Assembly: GCA_011524475.1 (NCBI GenBank)
Contig: WTKG01000051.1
Location: forward strand, 1-14,063
DNA from: Demequinaceae bacterium
GTDB lineage: Bacteria > Actinomycetota > Actinomycetes > Actinomycetales > Demequinaceae
DNA length: 14,063 bases
Direction of reading: 5' to 3'
The notes under the pieces are model-generated. The model did not search any database, was not told the DNA's origin, and saw only the letters and a program-made list of their open reading frames with translations. Shown here one piece after another: positions 7,259 to 14,063 of the stretch. The first letter of the stretch is position 1. Each line of letters begins with the position of its first letter. Position numbers and translations under genes: made by a program.

Positions 7259-7278
7259 CACAGGCATCTTTGCCTATG
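7259..7278 (-). ncRNA. Hexaloop hairpin in the livK leader (possible ANTAR target)
   Basis: On the minus strand CATAGGC pairs with GCCTGTG (seven pairs including one U-G) around a six-base loop AAAGAU. ANTAR proteins are known to bind paired hairpins with six-base loops carrying A at loop position 1 and G at position 4, which this loop has. The gene just upstream encodes an ANTAR protein. Only one such hairpin is seen here; a GGGU-UGU-ACCC stem follows, and no terminator or antiterminator arrangement is visible. The A and U ends of the loop could pair and leave a tetraloop. Structure is seen; function is a guess. Confidence 0.3.
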
Positions 7279-7287
7279 TGCGTTTCC

Positions 7288-7293
7288 AGAGTA
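7288..7293 (-). promoter_or_regulatory. Candidate -10 box for livK
   Basis: TACTCT on the minus strand fits TANNNT and would start transcription about seven bases on, just before the leader hairpin at 7259-7278, giving a leader of roughly 55-60 bases. No convincing -35 box lies 16-18 bases upstream. Such hexamers are common by chance. Confidence 0.25.
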
Positions 7294-7326
7294 CCGAGAC
7301 TGATCTACCTTGAAGGCCTCAGGAAT

Positions 7327-7342
7327 GTAACGTTTCGGTTAC
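7327..7342. promoter_or_regulatory. GTAAC-n6-GTTAC inverted repeat, possible GlnR-type operator
   Basis: A perfect five-base inverted repeat with six-base spacing overlaps the last bases of the response-regulator gene, about 105-120 bases upstream of livK. The 5-6-5 layout and AC-n9-AC spacing resemble half of the actinobacterial GlnR nitrogen-regulator box (GTnAC-n6-GaAAC). A full GlnR site would normally have a second such pair, which I do not see. It could also be a chance palindrome or a weak hairpin. Confidence 0.3.
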
Positions 7343-7959
7343 GAGTTAGTGGGCTTTGACCACTGGTCAATGACCGCCTCGGCTACTTCTCGCATCGTCA
7401 GCCTGCGATCCATAGACGTTTTTTGGATCCACCGGAACGCTTCTGGTTCATTAAGGCGCATGTTCTCCATGAGGAGACCTTTCGCGCGATCCACTTTCTT
7501 GCGGGTTTCCATCCGTTCGCTTACATCAGCTATTTCGGCCTCTAAGGCACGCAGCTCTCCAAAGCGGGCAGTCGCTACCTCCACGGCCGGCAAGAGGCCC
7601 TCCGGGGTAAATGGCTTCACCACATACGCCATAGCTCCCGCATCGCGGGCACGCTCCACAAGTTCCTTCTGGGAAAAAGCCGTGAGCAGCACCACCGGGC
7701 ACAAACGTTCTTGCGCAATGGTCTCCGCAGCAGTGATGCCGTCCATGACCGGCATCTTCACGTCCATGACCACCACATCAGGAGTGTGCTCGCGCGCTAG
7801 CGCAATTCCCTCTTCCCCGGTTCCCCCTTCTCCTACGACCTCAAAGTCGCCATCGCGAAGGGTTTCGACAATATCCATTCGGATCAGCGCCTCGTCTTCG
7901 ACGACAACAGCGCGTTTTTTGGTAGGTGCCGCCTCGGCGCGGCCTTCATCACTCGTCAC
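7339..7959 (-). CDS. pdtaR: ANTAR-domain response regulator, PdtaR-like
   Basis: A 206-residue two-component response regulator that is expected to control RNA rather than DNA. Residues about 15-135 are the receiver domain: acidic pocket Glu21/Asp22, phosphoacceptor Asp66 in VVMDVKMP, Thr93 in LLTAFSQ, and Lys115 in VVKPF. Residues about 138-200 form the ANTAR domain with its coiled-coil entry (LEAEIADVSERMETRKKVDRAKG), then the helices around EAFRWIQ and the final TMREVAEAVI. This matches mycobacterial PdtaR (Rv1626) closely as I remember it, including length. The start is GTG at 7959: no Shine-Dalgarno, but TAGGCT exactly seven bases upstream suggests a leaderless message. A start at 7995 would extend the protein into the tRNA gene. 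The cognate histidine kinase (PdtaS-like) is not in the window. livK is downstream on the same strand, 115 bases away, so partial cotranscription is possible. Confidence 0.93.
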   Translation of the reverse strand: MTSDEGRAEAAPTKKRAVVVEDEALIRMDIVETLRDGDFEVVGEGGTGEEGIALAREHTPDVVVMDVKMPVMDGITAAETIAQERLCPVVLLTAFSQKELVERARDAGAMAYVVKPFTPEGLLPAVEVATARFGELRALEAEIADVSERMETRKKVDRAKGLLMENMRLNEPEAFRWIQKTSMDRRLTMREVAEAVIDQWSKPTNS

Positions 7960-7965
7960 AACCGG

Positions 7966-7972
7966 TAGCCTA
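7966..7972. promoter_or_regulatory. Symmetric TAGCCTA: candidate shared -10 box
   Basis: TAGCCTA reads as TAGCCT on the plus strand and TAGGCT on the minus strand, both TANNNT. On the minus strand it is seven bases from the GTG of the response regulator. On the plus strand it is nine bases from the 5' end of the tRNA. The minus-strand -35 candidate TTGGGC (7990-7995, 17-base spacer) lies inside the tRNA gene and is only a partial match. No clear plus-strand -35 is seen. Confidence 0.4.
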
Positions 7973-7980
7973 ATGGTCGC

Positions 7981-8054
7981 GCCCCGATAGCCCAACTGGC
8001 AGAGGCAAACGGCTCAAACCCGTTCCAGTGTGGGTTCGAATCCCACTCGGGGCA
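7981..8054 (+). tRNA. tRNA-Leu (CAA) by anticodon, but with class I variable loop
   Basis: A complete cloverleaf of 74 bases. The acceptor stem GCCCCGA/TCGGGGC is fully paired (7), with discriminator A at 8054 and no encoded CCA. The D stem is GCC/GGC (3) with a loop containing A14 and GG. The anticodon stem AACGG/CCGTT (5) has loop CTCAAAC and anticodon CAA at 8015-8017. The variable region is only five bases (CCAGT). The T stem GTGGG/CCCAC (5) has loop TTCGAAT. CAA reads the Leu codon UUG, yet bacterial tRNA-Leu normally has a long variable arm of ten or more bases. The three-base D stem and D-loop sequence are Leu-like. The fold leaves little doubt that it is a tRNA; the amino acid it carries is less sure. 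It is convergent with pyk and divergent from the ANTAR gene. Confidence 0.9.
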
Positions 8055-8086
8055 CACTATGTTCCACGACACGGGACACGCAGGCA

Positions 8087-9496
8087 TTATTCAACCTTGT
8101 GCACAAGGATGGAATTGGTGGTTCCGGGAACTCCTAGCGGGGCCCCGGACACCACCACTGCGTAGTCTCCCGGCTCCGCGGCACCCATTTCGCGCAGTGC
8201 CTGATCCATCACGTACACAGCCTCATCCGTGGTTTTCACGTCTTCTACCAATGACGTGTGTACTCCCCAACTGATAGCGAGCTGCGCACGCGTGTGAGGA
8301 TCGGGCGTGAAGGCCAGCACGGGGACTTCGGCGCGCAAGCGAGCCATCCTGCGAGCAGAATCACCTGACTGGGTAAAGCAGACCAGCAGTTTCACATTCA
8401 AACTGGCAGCAATGGTCTTGGCAGCCTCTGTGATGACTCCCCCACGTGAATGCGGCTGCCACTCAAAGGGGGCCATTAAGTGGATGCCTTCTCGCTCCGT
8501 ATGTTCGATGATGCGAGCCATCGTGCGCACTGTGGTGATGGGGTGATCCCCGATAGACGTTTCTCCCGAAAGCATGACGGCGTCTGCGCCATCCAAGACA
8601 GCGTTCGCACAATCCGACGCCTCTGCTCGCGTGGGAACAGGAGAAGAGATCATGGATTCCAGTACCTGGGTCGCGACGATGACCGGTTTTGCCTGGGTGC
8701 GACACATTTCAATGGCCTGTTTTTGCACCAAGGGAACTTCTTCGAGTGGAAGCTCCACTCCCAGATCTCCACGCGCCACCATAATTCCATCAAACGCGTC
8801 CACAATCTCGGCCAAGTTCTCGACTGCTTGTGGCTTCTCCACCTTGGCAATGACCGGCGCGACGCGCCCCGCCTCGTCCATAATCTCTTTGCACACGTCG
8901 TAGTCAGCGGCAGTCCGCACAAACGACAAGGCAATAAAGTCGACCCCTAGGTCCAAAGCCCAGCGCAAATCTTCTTCATCTTTTTTGGACAGTGCCGGCA
9001 CAGAAACATGTGCCCCCGGAAGGTTAATTCCCTTGTTATTCGATACAAAACCAGGTACTACTACCGTGGCGACCACGTCGCATCCGTCTCGCACTTCGAC
9101 AACCTCGAGGCGTACGCGGCCGTCATCAATCAGAAGTGGGTCACCTGGTGAGACATCTGCCGCGAGACCGGGATACGTTGTTCCGCATATTTCTTTTGTG
9201 CCTTCGACCTCACGCGTCGTGATCACAAACGTGTCGCCCTTCGCGAGCTCGTGAGGGCCGTCCGCGAACCTTCCCAGGCGAATTTTTGGACCCTGCAGAT
9301 CCGCGAGAATCGCTACATTGCGATTGGCTTTTTCTGCCGCCTTGCGTATATGCGCATACACCTGTTCGTGAGTGGCGCGGTCTCCGTGACTTAAGTTCAA
9401 ACGTGCGACATCAACCCCTGCGTCCACCAATGCGACGATTTGCTCGTAGGACTCAGTTGACGGCCCGATCGTGGTCACGATCTTTGCCTTACGCAT
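8087..9496 (-). CDS. pyk: Pyruvate kinase
   Basis: Converts phosphoenolpyruvate and ADP to pyruvate and ATP, the last step of glycolysis, in the cytoplasm. The 469-residue length matches bacterial homotetrameric enzymes. It begins MRKAKIVTTIGPST. RLNLSHG (32-38) holds Arg32, Asn34 and Ser36 of the phosphate/K+ site. ADLQGPKIR (65-73) begins the B-domain hinge. IAKVEKP carries catalytic Lys218 and Glu220, and VARGDLGVELP carries Asp244, both for metal binding. ATQVLESM and PTRAE follow, then the C-terminal allosteric domain ending GTTNSILVHKVE. ATG 9496 is the family start; AGGAAGG lies upstream at a rather long spacing of about 11 bases. The in-frame GTG at 9529 would start inside a palindrome and add non-family residues. 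It follows gltD by 40 bases on the same strand and is probably cotranscribed. No terminator is visible downstream before the antisense tRNA. Confidence 0.96.
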   Translation of the reverse strand: MRKAKIVTTIGPSTESYEQIVALVDAGVDVARLNLSHGDRATHEQVYAHIRKAAEKANRNVAILADLQGPKIRLGRFADGPHELAKGDTFVITTREVEGTKEICGTTYPGLAADVSPGDPLLIDDGRVRLEVVEVRDGCDVVATVVVPGFVSNNKGINLPGAHVSVPALSKKDEEDLRWALDLGVDFIALSFVRTAADYDVCKEIMDEAGRVAPVIAKVEKPQAVENLAEIVDAFDGIMVARGDLGVELPLEEVPLVQKQAIEMCRTQAKPVIVATQVLESMISSPVPTRAEASDCANAVLDGADAVMLSGETSIGDHPITTVRTMARIIEHTEREGIHLMAPFEWQPHSRGGVITEAAKTIAASLNVKLLVCFTQSGDSARRMARLRAEVPVLAFTPDPHTRAQLAISWGVHTSLVEDVKTTDEAVYVMDQALREMGAAEPGDYAVVVSGAPLGVPGTTNSILVHKVE

Positions 9497-9514
9497 ATGT
9501 GCACTTACCTTCCT

Positions 9515-9529
9515 GTGACGATTCGTCAC
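9515..9529. promoter_or_regulatory. Perfect 15-base palindrome upstream of pyk
   Basis: GTGACGATTCGTCAC has seven-base arms around a single central base and fills much of the 40-base gap between the gltD stop and the pyk start. Odd-length palindromes with this compact symmetry are typical of dimeric repressor operators. The one-base centre makes it a poor RNA hairpin, and no T-run follows. The binding protein is unknown. Confidence 0.4.
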
Positions 9530-9536
9530 GCGCCCG

Positions 9537-11006
9537 CTAGGGCTTCAACGCGACGTCATGGGCTCCGATCGGAGACGGGAGCACCGTCGCTCCCATAAGC
9601 CTACGGTCAACACTAGCGGCAGCGGCGCGGCCCTCCGCGATTGCCCAGACAATGAGCGACTGTCCTCGTCCTGCGTCACCGGCAATAAAAACCTTTGACG
9701 ACTCGGTTGCGAATCCTGCATCACGCTTCAACGTCCCCCACTCCGTAGTCTCTACACCAGAGAGCGCTTGCGCAGGAGTGGCGTCGGTCCCTGTGAAACC
9801 CAGGGCAATCAATACCAATTCAGCAGGGATTTCATGCTCTGTTCCCGGTTCTGGAACTCGCCTACCGTCATCGGTGATCATGGTGCGCGCCACTCGCAAC
9901 GCTCGTACAGCGCCCGCCTCGTCAGCGACAAATTCGACAGTAGAAGCCAAGTATTCCCGGGTGCCGCCTTCTTCGTGTGAACTAGACACTTCGAAGACTC
10001 GCGGATCTGTGGGCCATGGGTCTCGGGCAGAATCCCGTTCCTCTGGTGGTTTGACTCCGATCGCCAAGGTGGTGACGGACGTCGCGCCTTGCCGCAGCGC
10101 CGTTCCTAGGCAGTCAGAACCTGTGTCTCCGCCACCAATAATGACGACGTTCTTGCCCTGTGCGCTTACCTGTTCTGGCACATCATCGCCGGCGACCACC
10201 TGATTTGCTTGTGTCAGGTACGGCATAGCGAAGTGAATTCCCTCAAGATCACGCCCCGGAAGGTCAAGGTCTCGAGGCACTAACGCACCGGTGGCCACAA
10301 TCACTGCGTCGTGACGCGCCTCCATATCCGTCCACGACACATCAGTGCCGACATCTACGGAAACGTGAAAATTGGTGCCCTCGGCTTCCATCTGACCCAC
10401 GCGACGGTCAATCAAGTCTTTTTCCATTTTGAAGTCTGGAACTCCGTAACGCATCAATCCGCCCAGACGGTCGTCACGTTCGTACACGTGCACGTCGTGT
10501 CCTGCACGGGTGAGTTGCTGAGCAGCGGCAAGGCCGGCAGGGCCAGACCCCACCACCGCAACGCTCTTGCCGGTACGCGTATCCGGTTTTTGTGGAGTCA
10601 CATACCCCTCGTCGAACGCCTTATCCACGATAGACACTTCAATGTTCTTGATAGTGACCGCTGGTTGGTTAATGCTCAACACGCACGAAGTCTCGCAGGG
10701 AGCCGGGCAGATGCGCCCCGTAAATTCAGGAAAATTGTTGGTCGCGTGAAGACGCTCACTTGCTTCCTGGTGCTGTCCCCGCCACGTGAGGTCATTCCAT
10801 TCCGGGATCAAGTTGCCCAGGGGGCATCCCTGGTGGCAGAAAGGAACTCCACAATCCATACACCTGCCGGCCTGGCGGGTGAGCGCTTCTGGGTCACGAG
10901 CTAACTCATCCTTGACGTACTTCCAATCAAGAAGGCGCACGGGTACGGGCCGCGACTTCTGGGTTTCGCGTGCCCGGACATCAAGAAAACCGCGTGGATC
11001 AGCCAC
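9537..11006 (-). CDS. gltD: Glutamate synthase (NADPH) small subunit
   Basis: Beta subunit of glutamate synthase: oxidises NADPH through FAD and passes electrons via iron-sulfur clusters to the large subunit for glutamate formation. The 489 residues show two N-terminal cysteine clusters, [13 protein letters not shown] (Cys49, 52, 57, 61) and CPAPCETSC (Cys100, 104, 108), which bind 4Fe-4S centres. The FAD-binding GSGPAG (153-158) is followed by [21 protein letters not shown] second dinucleotide fold [11 protein letters not shown] binds NADPH, and the C-terminal [18 protein letters not shown] completes the FAD site. It starts with GTG at 11006, six bases after GGAGG (11013-11017), and overlaps the gltB stop by eight bases, indicating coupled translation. 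Complete and of normal length. Confidence 0.96.
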   Translation of the reverse strand: MADPRGFLDVRARETQKSRPVPVRLLDWKYVKDELARDPEALTRQAGRCMDCGVPFCHQGCPLGNLIPEWNDLTWRGQHQEASERLHATNNFPEFTGRICPAPCETSCVLSINQPAVTIKNIEVSIVDKAFDEGYVTPQKPDTRTGKSVAVVGSGPAGLAAAQQLTRAGHDVHVYERDDRLGGLMRYGVPDFKMEKDLIDRRVGQMEAEGTNFHVSVDVGTDVSWTDMEARHDAVIVATGALVPRDLDLPGRDLEGIHFAMPYLTQANQVVAGDDVPEQVSAQGKNVVIIGGGDTGSDCLGTALRQGATSVTTLAIGVKPPEERDSARDPWPTDPRVFEVSSSHEEGGTREYLASTVEFVADEAGAVRALRVARTMITDDGRRVPEPGTEHEIPAELVLIALGFTGTDATPAQALSGVETTEWGTLKRDAGFATESSKVFIAGDAGRGQSLIVWAIAEGRAAAASVDRRLMGATVLPSPIGAHDVALKP

Positions 11007-14000
11007 GAGTAACCTCCAGGAATTCCGACCATACTCCAGGAGCGCTCAAGTCTTTACCCTCACGCTCATAATCCTCAAGGATGGCGCGTACACGTGCGTA
11101 CTGGGCGGGCATTACTCGTGTGAAACGACCTTTGAACTGAGGCCATTCCGACAGAATCTCTGCCCCGCGAGGCGAATGGGTTTCATGGACATGCGCTTCA
11201 ATGAGGCTTCTTACGATGTCTTCGTCTTCTGCCTCCAGAGGCTCCATCACGAGTTCCCCGGCGGCACGTGCGTCTGCATTCACACGAGACAACTCAAGGT
11301 CCAGCACATACGCCACACCGCCTGACATGCCAGCACCTAGATTTCGGCCAGTGCTACCAAGGATCACGGCAGTGCCACCTGTCATGTATTCCAGAGCGTG
11401 GTCACCTACCCCCTCCACAACAGCACGAGCACCTGAATTTCGGACTAAGAAACGCTCCCCCACCTGTCCGCGCAGATACAGTTCACCGGAAGTCGCGCCA
11501 TATCCCGCAACGTTTCCGGCAATCACGTCCAGGCTGTCGTCGAGGATGGCAGCGCGATCGGGGCGCACAATAATCCTGCCCCCGGAAAGTCCTTTGGCCA
11601 CATAGTCGTTTGCATCTCCATACAAACGCAAGGTGATTCCCGCGGGCACAAACGCACCAAAACTTTGACCTGCAGACCCCGTAAATTCCACCTGGATAGT
11701 GTTATCCGGCAAGCCTGTGCCTTGGTACCGACGCGTCACCTCGTACCCCAGCATTGTTCCCACGGTGCGATTCACGTTGCGGATGTTTTTTTCGATGGTG
11801 ACGGGAGTTCCCTCGCGCAAAGCGTCATCACAGGCAACAATCAGCTCTTGGTCCAAGGCATCTTCCAGAGCGTGATCCTGTGACGCACCATGCTTCAGCG
11901 CCGCACCCTCAGGGGGCTCCACCAAAAGCGGCGCAAGGTCGAGACCATCTGCTTTCCAGTGCTCAATCGCCGCATTGCGTTCAAGAACGTCGATACGCCC
12001 GATGGCCTCGTCCAGAGTGGCGAATCCAAGTTCCGCCAACAGCTCTCGTACCTCCTGAGCAATAAATTCGAAGAATGCTTCCACGAATTCTGGCTGCCCG
12101 GTAAACCTTTCGCGCAATTCGGGGTTTTGGGTAGCAACACCTACCGGACAGGTGTCCTTATGGCATACCCGCATCATGATGCACCCGGAAACCACGAGCG
12201 GAGCCGTAGAGAAACCGAATTCTTCTGCACCCAAGAGTGCGGCAATAACGACGTCTCGACCCGTCTTCATCTGGCCATCCACCTGCACCACAACCCGGTC
12301 ACGCAAACCATTCAAGACCAGCGTTTGTTGGGTGTCTGCGAGACCAATTTCCCATGGAGCCCCCGCGTGCTTTAAAGAGTTCAGCGGGCTTGCACCCGTA
12401 CCTCCGTCTGCACCGGAAATAAGAATCACGTCAGATTTACACTTAGCAACCCCAGCCGCCACGGTACCCACGCCTACCTCAGATACAAGTTTCGTGTGAA
12501 TACGGGCACGCGGATTGGAATTCTTCAGATCGTGAATCAGTTGTTTGAGATCTTCAATGGAGTAGATGTCGTGGTGTGGAGGCGGGGAAATCAGGCCCAC
12601 TCCCGGGGTGGAATGCCGAGTGCGCGCAACCCACGGATACACCTTGGTGCCGGGGAGTTGTCCACCTTCACCAGGTTTTGCGCCTTGGGCAATCTTGATC
12701 TGAATATCGTCTGCGTTGACGAGGTATTCGCTGGTCACACCAAACCGGCCGGAAGCCACCTGTTTGATAGCACTTCTACGTTCGGGGTCATACAAGCGTT
12801 CCGGTGACTCGCCACCTTCCCCCGTGTTAGATCGTCCACCGATACGGTTCATGGCGATCGCAAGTGTGGAGTGCGCCTCCTCAGAGATAGAACCGTAGGA
12901 CATGGCGCCGGTGCTAAAACGAGACATGATCGATTCGATGGGCTCGACTTCCTCGACGGCAATGGGATCCCTATCGCTGGCGAAATCAAGCAAACCTCGT
13001 AATGTCATGAGGCGTTTCGATTGAGAATCCACTCGGGCGGTGTACTTCTTGAAGACGTCGTACTGGCGGGTTTTGGTGGAGTGCTGCAATGTGAACACGG
13101 TTTCAGGATCAAACAAGTGTTCTTCGCCCTCGCGGCGCCATTGGTATTCCCCACCCACTGTCAAGGTGCGATGCGCTGCCTCTCGCCCATCCGCTGGGAA
13201 CCCATGAGAGTGCCGCTGACGCACCTCCTCGGCAATAACGTCCAGACCTACGCCGTCAATCTGGCTCGCGGTGCCGGTGAAGTGCTGTTCCACAAGGGCA
13301 CGCGCAAGACCCACAGCCTCAAAAACTTGTGCCCCACGGTATGAACTAATAGTCGAGATGCCCATCTTGGACATCACCTTCAACACACCTTTGCCGAGCG
13401 CTTTGGTCAGGTTCTTCACTGCCTGCTGTGCATCCACACCTGTGATGTCCCCGCGTACAACAAGCTCTTCCACCGTTTCCATAGCGAGATAAGGGTTCAC
13501 GGCTGCAGCGCCAAATCCAATAGTCAGTGCGACGTGATGCACCTCCCTTACGTCGCCAGCTTCGACCACAAGCGATACCTGAGTGCGCTTATGGGTGCGG
13601 ACGAGGTGGTGATGCACTGCCGATGTCAACAACAAGGACGGGATGGGTGCGTGGTGGGCGTCACTGTCGCGGTCAGATAACACCAAGAACGTAATGCCTT
13701 CTTCGATTGCGCTATCTACTTCATCGAATATCTCCTGCAGGCGGGAATCGAGCCCCTCGCCTCCTTCGTGCACGGGGTACAGCCCTCGTATTCGACGGCT
13801 CTTGAAGTGATCTCCATCCCCAGCAAGCGCATCAACATCAAGAATCTTCGTGAGTTCATCGTTGGAGATCACGGGGAAATCAATCACGAGTTTGCGTGCA
13901 TGTTCCGCGGTGGTCTCCAACAGGTTAGGTTCCGGACCAATCGCGCCGCCAATTGCCGTCACAATTTCTTCACGAATGGCGTCCAGTGGAGGATTCGTCA

Positions 14001-14063
14001 CTTGCGCAAACATTTGGGTGAAGTAGTCAAACAACAGTCGCGAGCGTGAAGACAGCACTGCAA
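10999..14063 (-). CDS. gltB: Glutamate synthase large subunit, C-terminal two thirds (5' end beyond window)
   Basis: Alpha subunit of glutamate synthase, which transfers the glutamine amide nitrogen to 2-oxoglutarate. The visible 1020 residues lack the N-terminal glutamine amidotransferase domain and most of the linker that follows it. Visible are the central domain ([23 protein letters not shown] near the edge), the FMN-binding synthase barrel ([65 protein letters not shown]), and the 3Fe-4S motif C-x5-C-x4-C in [16 protein letters not shown] (cysteine codons at 12181-12183, 12163-12165 and 12148-12150). The C-terminal glycine-rich beta-helix ([31 protein letters not shown]) is complete. The reading frame stays open to the window edge. 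The stop overlaps the gltD start. Promoter and nitrogen-control sites would lie outside the window. Confidence 0.97.
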   Translation of the reverse strand, partial: AVLSSRSRLLFDYFTQMFAQVTNPPLDAIREEIVTAIGGAIGPEPNLLETTAEHARKLVIDFPVISNDELTKILDVDALAGDGDHFKSRRIRGLYPVHEGGEGLDSRLQEIFDEVDSAIEEGITFLVLSDRDSDAHHAPIPSLLLTSAVHHHLVRTHKRTQVSLVVEAGDVREVHHVALTIGFGAAAVNPYLAMETVEELVVRGDITGVDAQQAVKNLTKALGKGVLKVMSKMGISTISSYRGAQVFEAVGLARALVEQHFTGTASQIDGVGLDVIAEEVRQRHSHGFPADGREAAHRTLTVGGEYQWRREGEEHLFDPETVFTLQHSTKTRQYDVFKKYTARVDSQSKRLMTLRGLLDFASDRDPIAVEEVEPIESIMSRFSTGAMSYGSISEEAHSTLAIAMNRIGGRSNTGEGGESPERLYDPERRSAIKQVASGRFGVTSEYLVNADDIQIKIAQGAKPGEGGQLPGTKVYPWVARTRHSTPGVGLISPPPHHDIYSIEDLKQLIHDLKNSNPRARIHTKLVSEVGVGTVAAGVAKCKSDVILISGADGGTGASPLNSLKHAGAPWEIGLADTQQTLVLNGLRDRVVVQVDGQMKTGRDVVIAALLGAEEFGFSTAPLVVSGCIMMRVCHKDTCPVGVATQNPELRERFTGQPEFVEAFFEFIAQEVRELLAELGFATLDEAIGRIDVLERNAAIEHWKADGLDLAPLLVEPPEGAALKHGASQDHALEDALDQELIVACDDALREGTPVTIEKNIRNVNRTVGTMLGYEVTRRYQGTGLPDNTIQVEFTGSAGQSFGAFVPAGITLRLYGDANDYVAKGLSGGRIIVRPDRAAILDDSLDVIAGNVAGYGATSGELYLRGQVGERFLVRNSGARAVVEGVGDHALEYMTGGTAVILGSTGRNLGAGMSGGVAYVLDLELSRVNADARAAGELVMEPLEAEDEDIVRSLIEAHVHETHSPRGAEILSEWPQFKGRFTRVMPAQYARVRAILEDYEREGKDLSAPGVWSEFLEVTRG

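Noticed and set aside
7338..7342. Terminator for the response regulator formed by the GTAAC/GTTAC repeat
   Set aside because: It has only five AT-containing pairs and no T-run, and it partly overlaps the stop codon; too weak for an intrinsic terminator.
7349..7990. Long plus-strand reading frame of 213 codons covering the response regulator
   Set aside because: It is exactly antisense to a clearly recognisable PdtaR-like gene, rich in Ser/Arg/Thr with no domain pattern, and runs into the tRNA. It is a shadow of codon bias.
7960..7995. Longer start for the ANTAR regulator within the tRNA gene
   Set aside because: It would overlap the tRNA on the opposite strand, adds residues absent from the remembered PdtaR length, and has no ribosome binding site.
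9497..9529. Upstream GTG start for pyruvate kinase
   Set aside because: It sits at the edge of the 15-base palindrome, has no binding site, and adds 11 residues before the family-typical MRKAKIV start.
9652..10203. Plus-strand frame of 183 codons opposite gltD
   Set aside because: It is a Ser/Pro/Thr-rich antisense shadow of the conserved FAD/NADPH domains.
1..14063. CRISPR array, insertion sequence, prophage, toxin-antitoxin or defence genes
   Set aside because: No regularly spaced repeats, transposase, integrase or paired small genes were found. Every open stretch is accounted for by conserved housekeeping genes.

Overview
The window looks like a stretch of housekeeping chromosome from an actinobacterium. 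The evidence is an ANTAR-type response regulator closely resembling mycobacterial PdtaR, a pyruvate kinase and glutamate synthase of actinobacterial style, a proofreading-dead DNA polymerase I, a tRNA without an encoded CCA end, and several GTG starts including apparently leaderless genes. Base composition looks moderate for this phylum (not counted), so an order or genus is not claimed. From memory, the association polA / thioesterase / liv transporter / ANTAR regulator / pyk / gltBD is a recurring gene neighbourhood in Actinobacteria.

Layout. Positions 1-1703 (minus) hold the N-terminal 567 residues of DNA polymerase I, cut by the window edge. Eighteen bases away and divergent, a small hotdog-fold thioesterase (1722-2144, plus) opens a tight plus-strand run: livH, livM, livG and livF (2170-5738), the two permeases and two ATPases of a branched-chain amino acid ABC importer. 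A 174-base convergent spacer with hairpins, one a probable bidirectional terminator, separates livF from livK (5913-7223, minus), the lipoprotein substrate receptor of the same importer. Upstream of livK on the same strand is the ANTAR response regulator (7339-7959). Its promoter region abuts a plus-strand tRNA (7981-8054) with the Leu anticodon CAA but a short, class I variable loop. Then come pyruvate kinase (8087-9496), gltD (9537-11006) and the C-terminal two thirds of gltB (10999-14063, 5' end off the edge), all minus strand and probably one transcription unit, gltB-gltD-pyk. No gene-free stretch exceeds 300 bases.

How it fits together. GltBD makes glutamate from glutamine and 2-oxoglutarate. 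Pyruvate kinase closes glycolysis. The Liv importer brings in branched-chain amino acids. The ANTAR protein is expected to act on RNA hairpins in target transcripts. The neighbourhood therefore has a carbon/nitrogen theme, with polA and the thioesterase as neighbours rather than obvious partners.

I see no new defence, mobile or biosynthetic system. The points worth a second look are small: the class I tRNA with a CAA anticodon; a symmetric TAGCCTA element that could serve as the -10 box for both the tRNA and the regulator; a hexaloop hairpin and a GTAAC-n6-GTTAC inverted repeat in the livK upstream region; a perfect 15-base palindrome before pyk; and a 10-codon reading frame linking the thioesterase stop to the livH start.
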